From Flavobacteriales bacterium (GTDB lineage Bacteria; Bacteroidota; Bacteroidia; Flavobacteriales_D; Cryomorphaceae): a stretch of DNA of 6,526 bases. This document shows, one piece after another, positions 1 to 5,678 of the stretch. The notes under the pieces are model-generated. The model searched no databases. It was not told the origin of the DNA and saw nothing but the letters and a program-made list of their open reading frames with translations. The stretch lies in contig JAIVHQ010000068.1 of the NCBI GenBank assembly GCA_020200995.1, positions 1-6,526 on the forward strand, given 5' to 3'. How positions within the stretch are numbered: position 1 is the stretch's first letter; every line of letters starts with the position of its first letter. The position numbers and the translations under genes are program-made.

Positions 1-52
1 CGCTGACTCTTATGCTATTCCGGACGGGTCAATCAATATGAATTTGACAATG

Positions 53-68
53 AAGTTGTTAACAACTT
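53..68. promoter_or_regulatory. 16-bp perfect palindrome, possible operator
   Basis: AAGTTGTTAACAACTT is a perfect dyad centred between 60 and 61. It lies 14 bp before the CTTT tract and about 140 bp upstream of the lipoprotein start. A TTGACA hexamer at 45-50 sits just before it, but no convincing -10 follows, and Bacteroidota promoters usually have a different consensus. A dimeric regulator could bind such a site; that is inference. If the open frame at 2-124 is a real gene end, the palindrome would lie inside coding sequence. Confidence 0.3.
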
Positions 69-81
69 ATCAACAATGGCC

Positions 82-112
<31 letters not shown>

Positions 113-206
113 GGCCCTGCTTAACAGACCGATCGATCAATTCTGACCAAAGCCGGGGTAGCCGAAAAACGTGTAGAGTAGGCGATTTTTAATTGAAATA
201 ACTCTC

Positions 207-857
207 ATGAAAAAGTTAATTATTCCGATGCTGTTCTTGGCATCTATTTGTGCATCCTGCGAAAAGGATGATTTTCAGAATGAACCTACAAGTGTAGGTG
301 ATAAAAACAATGCGACTATTGAACAAGAAAGCGGGAAAACCGCAGCGGATGATTTTAAGTTAATGGCAGAAGCTTCGGCACTTGAAAGTATTACCTATGG
401 AAATGGGAAATACGAAATGTCATTTTACAACGAATCGCAAGTTTATGTTGTGGACTTAGTCGATTTCAACACTACCAAATTAATCGAGTATTCCATCACA
501 GAGGGAAGCCACTCAAGGGATGCAAAAATCGATGTGGAGAACGAAGAAGTAATTTTGCATGGCCCTGAGATTATTTCTTTCATAACAATGGAAGGCCTGA
601 CAATCACAAACAGTACAGATATCGATCTGAGATTAGTAGCACTGGTTACAGTACACCACAGTATCGCACCAGAGCAAAATGCAAATTTTGATCATAATAC
701 CAACGGAGGGGAATTTCCGGAAACTTCTGAGAGAAATTGTTTTTGGTGTAATGTTACGACAGTTGGCCCATGTAAATTCCATTACCAAATGGAAACTGTG
801 AAAAAATATAGATTTGGTGTACTGTTTGATACAGTCCAAACACAACAACCATGCTAA
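207..857 (+). CDS. Putative surface-exposed lipoprotein of unknown function
   Basis: The 216-residue product starts with a lysine-bearing n-region and a hydrophobic core (residues 4-14), then a lipobox ending Cys-Ala-Ser-Cys, with Cys18 as the likely lipidated residue. The residue before Ala-Ser is Cys rather than Leu, which is slightly atypical. After Cys18 come Glu-Lys-Asp-Asp, very like the lipoprotein export signal that sends Bacteroidota lipoproteins to the outer face of the outer membrane; surface exposure is inferred from that. Residues 25-50 are polar and probably a linker, and 55-155 look beta-rich. The C-terminal tail is cysteine-rich (Cys178, 181, 189 and the final residue Cys216) with the motif NCFWCNVTTVGPC, suggesting disulfides or metal binding. 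I recognise no family. No Shine-Dalgarno is visible. The stop overlaps the possible ATG of the next gene by 7 nt, so the pair may be co-expressed. Low GC compared with the right half of the window. Confidence 0.8.
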   Translation: MKKLIIPMLFLASICASCEKDDFQNEPTSVGDKNNATIEQESGKTAADDFKLMAEASALESITYGNGKYEMSFYNESQVYVVDLVDFNTTKLIEYSITEGSHSRDAKIDVENEEVILHGPEIISFITMEGLTITNSTDIDLRLVALVTVHHSIAPEQNANFDHNTNGGEFPETSERNCFWCNVTTVGPCKFHYQMETVKKYRFGVLFDTVQTQQPC

Positions 858-1756
858 GGTTGCCAATATTTTTTGAGAACCACCTAGTAACAGCGGCATT
901 GAACAAAGTCAATGCCGTTGCTACTTTGTTTAACATATTAGTTGCTTTAGTCTTTCTTCTGTGTTCATCGTTTTATTGTTTTGGTCAGTCAGAATTTCTG
1001 CAAACAGTTAATATTGATAGCAAGGAGTTGATTCCATTTGTAAGTGTAAATATGGATGGAGGTCATTACTTTAGTGATGATCAAGGACGATTCCCAAAAA
1101 ATGATGTGGTAGGCGACTCTGTTCTGGTTTCTCGATTAGGCTTCAAATCACTAAAGTTGTCTGTGTCAGAAATTGGAGACACAATATTTATGACTCCAAA
1201 TGTCATCGAACTGCCTGCTTTCAGTGTTTCCGCTACAAATGACCCTTTCGAATTAGGATTTCATGATTCAAATCCTGAACGAATAAGTGCACAAGTCTCC
1301 CCCGGTTTTTTTGTTGGTGTTAAAATTGATTCTGAGCTGTATCCTTTGGTAGTGGAAGAGGTTATCATAAATTTTAGGAAGATTAAAAAGGGTGTTGTTT
1401 TCGATGTTTACATATTTGATGCTATTTCAGATACCAAGGCGGGAGATGTGCTACAAACTGTACGCTACAAAACGCAAAACTCCCGGAAAATCCAACGCAT
1501 TTCAACGGGGAACTCTGAAGTAGTCTTGGGTTCAAACGGCGGATTCATTTGTATTGTAATCCCAGACCTTGGAGCGGCCGAGAAATCGGATGATTCAATG
1601 ATCCCAAGTGTTCGGATAACGGAAGAGAACGATGCTTTAAAATCATTCGTTTTCTACAAGAATCAATGGTCGATCCGTAATCCATGCTACAAGGATGATC
1701 AATCTTGTCCTGCCCAAAATTTAATGATCGGGGCAAAAGTGCGTCACTCAAAATAA
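851..1756 (+). CDS. Secreted protein with carboxypeptidase-regulatory-like domain
   Basis: A 301-residue protein with an N-terminal hydrophobic segment (about residues 28-45) ending CFGQ, read as a signal peptide. Residues 49-127 fit the carboxypeptidase-D regulatory-like beta-sandwich common in Bacteroidota: a strand with IPFVSVNM, then a DDQGRF turn, VLVSRLGFKS and a closing LPAFSVSA strand. Residues 143-240 are another beta-rich part resembling the second half of flavobacterial proteins that carry this domain at the N-terminus (pattern of phi-x-phi-x-phi-Y-phi-F strands ending in a Gly-Gly-Phe strand). Cys279 and Cys286 near the end may form a disulfide. Role unknown, likely envelope-associated. 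The start is uncertain: ATG 851 gives 27 residues before the hydrophobic core, whereas TTG 899 would give a compact signal peptide MNKVNAVATLFNILV and avoid overlapping the previous stop. A 12-bp hairpin covers TTG 899. Confidence 0.75.
   Translation: MLRLPIFFENHLVTAALNKVNAVATLFNILVALVFLLCSSFYCFGQSEFLQTVNIDSKELIPFVSVNMDGGHYFSDDQGRFPKNDVVGDSVLVSRLGFKSLKLSVSEIGDTIFMTPNVIELPAFSVSATNDPFELGFHDSNPERISAQVSPGFFVGVKIDSELYPLVVEEVIINFRKIKKGVVFDVYIFDAISDTKAGDVLQTVRYKTQNSRKIQRISTGNSEVVLGSNGGFICIVIPDLGAAEKSDDSMIPSVRITEENDALKSFVFYKNQWSIRNPCYKDDQSCPAQNLMIGAKVRHSK
891..920 (+). terminator. 12-bp hairpin just after the lipoprotein stop; terminator or attenuator
   Basis: CAGCGGCATTGA at 891-902 pairs with TCAATGCCGTTG at 909-920 through 12 consecutive pairs (one G-U), with a 6-nt ACAAAG loop. 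It begins 34 nt after the lipoprotein TAA and is followed by a T-rich but broken run (CTACTTTGTTT), so a factor-independent terminator is possible but not classical. It lies inside the next gene if that starts at ATG 851, and it buries the alternative start TTG 899. It might therefore reduce expression of the second gene by attenuation or by hiding its start. Confidence 0.5.
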
Positions 1757-1775
1757 TCCAATTCCTGCGAGCCTT

Positions 1776-1798
1776 GAGCGCAATTTGCAATTGCTCTC
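1776..1798. terminator. Small hairpin between converging 3' ends, possible terminator
   Basis: GCAATT (1780-1785) pairs with AATTGC (1789-1794) around a TGC loop, and after one mismatch three more pairs extend the stem (1776-1778 with 1796-1798). It sits between the stop of the secreted protein (1756) and the stop of the minus-strand receptor fragment (1798-1800). There is no run of T on either side, so a terminator role is only suggested by position. Confidence 0.2.
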
Positions 1799-1891
1799 TA
1801 AATCCCCACAAACACCCCCACATACCAATTCCGCGCATCGCCGGGATAAAAATACCGCGGGTCGCTGCCGCCGAAGGCGCCGGGCGATTGG
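1798..1891 (-). pseudogene. 3'-end remnant of a TonB-dependent receptor gene
   Basis: Read on the minus strand this stretch encodes AFGGSDPRYFYPGDARNW followed by YVGVFVGI and a TAG stop at 1800-1798. This is the same C-terminal strand as the intact receptor ending at 3485, differing by Val for Leu in the shared block. At DNA level 1800-1876 matches 3487-3563 at 74 of 77 positions with no gaps. The similarity stops abruptly on the left at the stop codon and on the right at 1877, although the next few codons remain loosely receptor-like (Arg-Gln-Ser-Pro-Gly before Ala-Phe). Nothing of the rest of a receptor is present, so it cannot be functional. It may be the tail of a deleted paralogue or a duplicated recombination scar. 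Confidence 0.85.
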
Positions 1892-1921
1892 CGGAAAAAA
1901 AATGAATTGCAAACCGATGTT

Positions 1922-2260
1922 ATGATTTATAAAACGCCATGGTTCAAGTACTGCGATTCCATGAGTTGAAGTCTTTCGGACACGTGTGCCTCAGACCGCC
2001 CCGGAGCTTATGTTGAAATTTACAAGTGAGGTTCCCGGCCGCAGGCACTCGAAAGTTACTCAGGTGTATTCGAAGATGTGGGGCGTCGTTTGGACAATAA
2101 TTTTACTTGCTGCGGTGCCAATTGTGTGGATACCTTTCAATACGGTGAACCTATCGTTACATTTGCCTGGTTCAAAATTGCTTTCGAAGCAGAGCGACTT
2201 TTGTTTTTTCATAAAATGCCAGAGAGAATATGTCAAAAGTTAGGCGTGATGTGGGCTTGA
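1922..2260 (+). pseudogene. Broken reading frame with two in-frame TGA codons, unrecognised
   Basis: One frame (2) runs from ATG 1922 to TGA 2258-2260 and is interrupted only by TGA at 1967-1969 and 2027-2029. Its pieces read MIYKTPWFKYCDSMS, then SLSDTCASDRPGAYVEIYK, then a 76-codon part including ESYSGVFEDVGRRLDNNF and TFAWFKIAFEAERLLFF. The last part is clearly enriched in purine-first codons from about 2057 to 2230, as coding sequence is. The frame stays open upstream of the ATG as well (NELQTDV precedes it). Both TGA codons could each arise from TGG or CGA by one substitution, so nonsense decay is the simplest reading; TGA recoding is unlikely because TGA ends the receptor and CPBP genes here. 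A 60-codon remnant starting at GTG 2078 might still be translated. Its end overlaps the CPBP start by 31 nt, consistent with former coupling. I recognise no family. Confidence 0.4.
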
Positions 2261-3411
2261 TTGCGATTTCGACGGCATTTGTACTGACGGGCTTTCTGGC
2301 ACTCACCCTGGACGAAGCAGCTGCGGATGCGCTCTCCGAAACCTATATCCTCTCGATTACAGATTTCGGCCTTTGGCCATTCTTGGTTTTTGTGTTGGTG
2401 TTGGCCCCCGTTTTGGAGGAAGTTTGCTTTAGGTTGTGGATCAGAGAGAGATATTTTGGTGGGGTGTTCCTTATGGTGGCTGTTTTGTTCATTTCGATAG
2501 ATGGAATAATACTTCGCGTTCTTGTCACATTGCTTGTAATTCCGACCATTGTTTATTACAAAAGGTTGAAGCGCGCAGTCAGTCTTTATCCCACGGCGGC
2601 AATATTGACCGCTGCGCTGTTCTTTTCTTTTGCACACGCGTTCAATTTTAGTGAAATTCATTTCGCACATTTTTGGTTGTTCATGATTTTTCTCGGGCTG
2701 GGATCGATATTTGGATTGATCCGACTGCGTTTCGGTTTATGGGCTGCCGTTTTGTTGCATCTGTTTTATAATCTTTTGGTGACCATTCCCATCCTTCCCC
2801 CATGGAGCGGGAGTGCCCAGCAAATCGAGAATGCGGTGCTCATCGAACACGGCATTTTCAACAGCAAAAATGAAAGTGCTGACTATGAAAATGTAGTTTG
2901 TAAAAATTGCCCCTCGGAAACACTTCTTCAAAAGGTCGCTCGCGAAGCCTATCCGGAAGCCCTGATCGTGCTCGATTCGAGTGAGGAACCCACCTTCGCC
3001 AAATTCACCCTGAAAAGTGAATTTCCGGTTGATTTTCAATCTATTTTGGGTGTTTTAGAAAGTCGTTTTGAGCTGAAAATCAAAATTACCCGAAAGGATC
3101 GAGATGAAATACTCATCCAATTTATCGAGCACCCGGATTTTGGGTTTAGCACAGAAAACTTAGTCAAGCACCGACCGAAAACCATTGACGGGAGGAGCTT
3201 TTCGCATGCCCGATCGTTCGCTGCTCACCTCGAGAATGAATACGCGGTGAAATTGACGTGCATCGAAAATTGCGATGCCGCGCTTGTTTTGCCCTTTCGG
3301 AGCGGGCTGTCACTCGATGAAAACCTCAATAACCTCGCCGACCTCGGGCTGATCGAATATACTTCCGGCAAACGAAAAATGCAGGTGGTCACAATTTCTT
3401 CCCGAAAATGA
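2230..3411 (+). CDS. CPBP-family intramembrane metalloprotease with a long soluble C-terminal region
   Basis: The first 190 of 393 residues are strongly hydrophobic and carry the three signature motifs of the CPBP (CAAX-protease/Abi) family: EEVCFR (Glu63-Glu64-x3-Arg68), FSFAH (Phe132 to His136) and HLFYN (His177 to Asn181). Segments near 8-27, 48-66, 77-110, 122-138, 146-165 and 168-188 are likely membrane-spanning. Members of the family cleave peptides within the membrane, as in prenyl-protein processing or peptide maturation; the substrate here is unknown. Residues 195-393 are unusual for the family. They are hydrophilic and appear to hold two alpha/beta repeats (about 230-298 and 325-390), the second resembling the DUF4974/STN fold of FecR and TonB signalling proteins, with Cys224/227 and Cys344/348 pairs. 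The start at ATG 2230 follows a purine-rich AGAGAG. It overlaps the broken upstream frame, and its end converges on the receptor gene. Confidence 0.85.
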   Translation: MSKVRRDVGLIAISTAFVLTGFLALTLDEAAADALSETYILSITDFGLWPFLVFVLVLAPVLEEVCFRLWIRERYFGGVFLMVAVLFISIDGIILRVLVTLLVIPTIVYYKRLKRAVSLYPTAAILTAALFFSFAHAFNFSEIHFAHFWLFMIFLGLGSIFGLIRLRFGLWAAVLLHLFYNLLVTIPILPPWSGSAQQIENAVLIEHGIFNSKNESADYENVVCKNCPSETLLQKVAREAYPEALIVLDSSEEPTFAKFTLKSEFPVDFQSILGVLESRFELKIKITRKDRDEILIQFIEHPDFGFSTENLVKHRPKTIDGRSFSHARSFAAHLENEYAVKLTCIENCDAALVLPFRSGLSLDENLNNLADLGLIEYTSGKRKMQVVTISSRK

Positions 3412-3423
3412 TTGATCGGGTTT
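3401..3423 (+). terminator. Weak hairpin at the CPBP stop, possible terminator
   Basis: CCCGA (3401-3405) pairs with TCGGG (3416-3420) across a 10-nt loop that contains the TGA stop (3409-3411), followed by TTT. The stem is only five pairs and the T-run is short, so this is a tentative terminator for the CPBP gene in the 73-bp convergent gap before the receptor stop codon. Confidence 0.2.
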
Positions 3424-3489
3424 CGCGATTTTAAATTTTGCTGCAAGGGCATCGTTGAACAGCCTCACATCCTTCATACGCCCATCAAA
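3416..3489 (-). pseudogene. Possible remnant of a LamG-like domain C-terminus
   Basis: On the minus strand, directly past the receptor stop and in another frame, the sequence reads FDGRMKDVRLFNDALAAKF then KIAKPD. The pattern Gly-Arg-Met-x-Asp-Val-Arg-Leu-Phe-Asn-x-Ala-Leu resembles the last strand and helix of LamG/concanavalin-like domains (GKIDDVRIYNRALS type). Codons in this frame are largely purine-first (GAT, GGG, ATG, AAG, GAT, GTG, AGG, AAC, GAT, GCC, GCA, GCA, AAA), which random intergenic DNA rarely shows. It fills the gap between two convergent genes, so it cannot be an intact gene. It may be the scar of a gene that once followed, or overlapped, the receptor. Chance remains possible for so short a stretch. 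Confidence 0.3.
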
Positions 3490-5548
3490 TCCCCACAAAC
3501 ACTCCCAAATACCAATTCCGCGCATCGCCGGGGTAAAAATACCGCGGGTCGCTGCCGCCGAAGCCGATGGCGTTGGGCAGGACGCTCGCCGCGTAGCGCA
3601 CGTTGAGCACATTGTTGATCCCCGCCTGCAGGCGGATGTTGAAGCGGTCGTACACCCTCCGCTCGTAAGCCGCCTGCACATTGAGCAGGGCGTAGCTGTC
3701 GGCAAATTCGGTGTTGGCGTCGTTCAGGGGAATGTCGCCGGAGTGGAGCAGGTTGGCGCGAAAGCGAAAGCCCGCCGTGTTTCGGGTTTCAAAACCGAGG
3801 TTGGCGGTGTGGGTCGGCACGCCCGTGAGGTCGTTTCCGGAGTGGTCGGCGTCGCCGTCGATGAATTCGGTGAAGCGGAAGTGGTGGTAGGAGGCATTCA
3901 CATAGGGCTTGATCATCCATTTCGCGCCGAGCATTTGGCGGAAGCTCACCGTGGCCTCGGCGCCGGTGTGCGCCGTCTTTCCGGCGTTGATGCCGATGAA
4001 TTGGTCTTCGGCGATGCGTTGCGCCACGAGGAGGTTTTGGATTTGGATGGTGTACAGGGCTGCTTCGGTGTAGAGCTTTCCGCCAAACCAGTCGGCCTTA
4101 AGTCCCGCTTCGTAATTGACGCCCGTTTCCGGAAGGAGGTCGGTATTCACCGCACCCGAGGGCGTGAGGGTTTCTTCCACCCCCGGCGCCGAAAATCCGT
4201 GGCTCACCGTGGCGTAGAGCACCTTGTCGCGGGCCGCCCGGTAGGTGAGTCCCACCCGCGGCGAAGCGATGGTGCCGAAGCGGTAGTCACCGCTCTGATC
4301 GAGGCTGTCGGTTGCGAATTGATCGCTGAGGGTGTAGCGTGTGCTGTTCACATTGAGCCCGGCCTCTGCGCTCCATTTTTGCGAAAGGCGAATGCGCTCC
4401 TGCGCAAAGAAGTTGATGTTTTGCCTGAACTGGGTGTTGCGGCTGAGCCGCTCGCCCTCTACGCTGCCCTGTCCGGGAAATTCCCTGAATCGGTTCTCGA
4501 TCGTGCCACCCTCGTAGTCCTCCCACAGGGCTTCTGTGCCGAATGCGAGTTCCGCGGGCTTGCCGAAAGCAGAGTGCACATAGTTGAATTGGCTGCGAAG
4601 CCCGGCCCCGGCTCTTGCCTCCTCCAAAATATCAAAGGGGCGCGGCTCGTAGGCGTCGCGCACCTGTCCGAAAATGCTCGTGGTGTTCACAAGCCCGTCA
4701 CTGAAGCGGTGCTCCATCGAGAGGCCCGCGATGAGCTTGTCGTAAGATTCATAACCCTGCGCCGCCTCCCAGTTGGCATCGGCGGCGGTCGGTTTTTCCT
4801 CAAAAACTGTCCGGTTTACCGAACTCGGAATGAAGCCCTGCATCCGGGTGAGCACGGTCAGCAGCCTTAAAGTGGTGCGTTCGGTGATGCGGTATTTCCC
4901 GTTCAGGGTGAGCGACTTTCGGTTATAACTCCCGTTGTCTCGAAACCCGTCGCGCTGCAGGTGGTTGTAGGTCAATAAGGCGCTTCCGTCTTCATTGGAT
5001 ACACCTGCACGCAGGGTGTATTTTTTCAGTCCGAAACTACCGATCACGGTGCCCGCGCCAAACATCTCGCGGGGCTTGTCGCGGGTGTAGAGGTTGATTA
5101 CCCCGCCCAGCCCCGTGCCGTAAATGCTCGAAGCGGGGCCTTTGATGATTTCCACCGATTCGAGCACATCCATGTCGATGTCTTCGATCACGGTGGAGCC
5201 CGGCGCAGTGGAGATGGGTATCCCGTCGATGTAAGCTTTCACGCGGTTGGTGCTGTACTGTGAGCGCGCCCCGATGCCGCGGATGGTGATGCGGTTGGTG
5301 TTGAGCGCGCCTTGCTGCATCTGCACGCCCGGCACTTCGTTGATCAGGGAAGTGATGATGGTCCCGTCATTTTGCGAAAGCATTTCCCGATCGAGCACCG
5401 CCACCGAGGCAGGGATGTTTTTGAGTGTGTCGCTCACAGGCGTGCTGCGCACCACCACGGCGGGAATGGAAGCGGTATCGCTCACGCTGATTTGCGCGAG
5501 CAAGGGGAGTGACATGACTGCAAAAAGGAGGGTGAACGGGGTTTTCAA
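3485..5548 (-). CDS. TonB-dependent outer-membrane receptor, FecA-type
   Basis: A complete 687-residue receptor. Residues 1-19 are a signal peptide ending LLAQ. A TonB-box-like stretch IPAVVVR lies near 28-34. The plug domain spans about 38-156 with hallmark segments IPASVAVLDREM, EVPGVQMQQG, ITIRGIGARSQYSTNRVKAY, IDGIPI and VEIIKGPASSIYGTGLGGVI. The rest is a 22-strand-type barrel ending YLGVFVGI, with Ile rather than the usual Phe at the end. The RGIGARS plug motif resembles receptors annotated as ferric-dicitrate or siderophore transporters, so iron-chelate import is likely but the ligand cannot be read. It lacks an N-terminal carboxypeptidase-like or STN signalling domain. The start is TTG at 5548: an in-frame TAA lies 9 nt upstream, and the next ATG (residue 12) would destroy the signal peptide. 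It lies downstream of the dehydrogenase-like gene on the same strand, 130 bp away. Confidence 0.95.
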   Translation of the reverse strand: MKTPFTLLFAVMSLPLLAQISVSDTASIPAVVVRSTPVSDTLKNIPASVAVLDREMLSQNDGTIITSLINEVPGVQMQQGALNTNRITIRGIGARSQYSTNRVKAYIDGIPISTAPGSTVIEDIDMDVLESVEIIKGPASSIYGTGLGGVINLYTRDKPREMFGAGTVIGSFGLKKYTLRAGVSNEDGSALLTYNHLQRDGFRDNGSYNRKSLTLNGKYRITERTTLRLLTVLTRMQGFIPSSVNRTVFEEKPTAADANWEAAQGYESYDKLIAGLSMEHRFSDGLVNTTSIFGQVRDAYEPRPFDILEEARAGAGLRSQFNYVHSAFGKPAELAFGTEALWEDYEGGTIENRFREFPGQGSVEGERLSRNTQFRQNINFFAQERIRLSQKWSAEAGLNVNSTRYTLSDQFATDSLDQSGDYRFGTIASPRVGLTYRAARDKVLYATVSHGFSAPGVEETLTPSGAVNTDLLPETGVNYEAGLKADWFGGKLYTEAALYTIQIQNLLVAQRIAEDQFIGINAGKTAHTGAEATVSFRQMLGAKWMIKPYVNASYHHFRFTEFIDGDADHSGNDLTGVPTHTANLGFETRNTAGFRFRANLLHSGDIPLNDANTEFADSYALLNVQAAYERRVYDRFNIRLQAGINNVLNVRYAASVLPNAIGFGGSDPRYFYPGDARNWYLGVFVGI
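3487..3563. repeat. Second copy of the 77-bp direct repeat (receptor 3' end)
   Basis: This is the copy inside the intact receptor gene. It matches 1800-1876 in the same orientation at 74 of 77 positions; the spacing is exactly 1,687 bp. The two copies bracket the broken frame and the CPBP gene. Recombination between them would remove that segment and leave one receptor 3' end. Confidence 0.9.
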
Positions 5549-5564
5549 ATTGACTTATGTTTTC

Positions 5565-5609
5565 TCAATCTCAGCGATGGAGCGAAGCGGAATAATCGAG
5601 ATGCATTGA
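5565..5609. repeat. REP-like imperfect stem-loop in the receptor leader
   Basis: TCAATCTC at 5565-5572 can pair with GAGAT (5598-5602) and, past a 4-nt bulge, TGA (5607-5609). The loop contains GGAGCGAAGCGGAAT. Short intergenic elements with a GAGCGAAGCGGAAT core edged by CTC and GAGA are common dispersed repeats in Bacteroidota genomes, as I recall the pattern; no second copy is in this window. It starts 17 bp upstream of the TTG start on the minus strand and would be in the mRNA leader if transcription begins further upstream. Confidence 0.35.
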
Positions 5610-5678
5610 ACACCCAAGATGTATTTCGGATAAACCTAATTTTGAGATAGCTCATAAGAATAAACAAACTGATGCAAC

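Noticed and set aside
45..76. Sigma-70 promoter TTGACA with TATCAA
   Set aside because: The -10 match is poor, and the consensus does not apply well to the Bacteroidota housekeeping sigma factor.
142..210. Short minus-strand frame of 22 codons ending YTFFGYPGFGQN
   Set aside because: It vaguely resembles a beta-barrel terminus, but it is too short, has no homologous neighbour, and overlaps the lipoprotein start. Likely chance.
1705..1905. Plus-strand 66-codon frame across the receptor remnant
   Set aside because: Its sequence is the reverse reading of the duplicated receptor end. The same peptide motif (HIPIPRIAG, PRVAAAE) recurs at 3500-3565 for that reason only.
1986..2243. Plus-strand 85-codon frame with a hydrophobic stretch WTIILLAAVPIVW
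   Set aside because: It could look like a small membrane protein, but the neighbouring frame (2030-2257) has the stronger coding-type codon pattern and this one overlaps the CPBP start out of frame. It cannot be excluded, but I prefer the other frame.
2230..3411. The CPBP gene as part of an abortive-infection or toxin-like defence cassette
   Set aside because: The family is sometimes called Abi, but most members are not phage defence, and no recognisable defence partner lies nearby.
3455..4870. A 471-codon plus-strand open frame opposite the TonB receptor
   Set aside because: It is the antisense of a GC-rich gene whose product has clear receptor motifs throughout. The plus-strand translation is rich in Val, Gly, Arg and His and shows no domain.
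5631..5668. Bacteroidota-type promoter (TAGGTTTA with an upstream TTTG on the minus strand) ahead of the receptor
   Set aside because: The -7-like box is one base off consensus, and the spacing to TTTG is 26 bp, longer than usual. Not strong enough to call.
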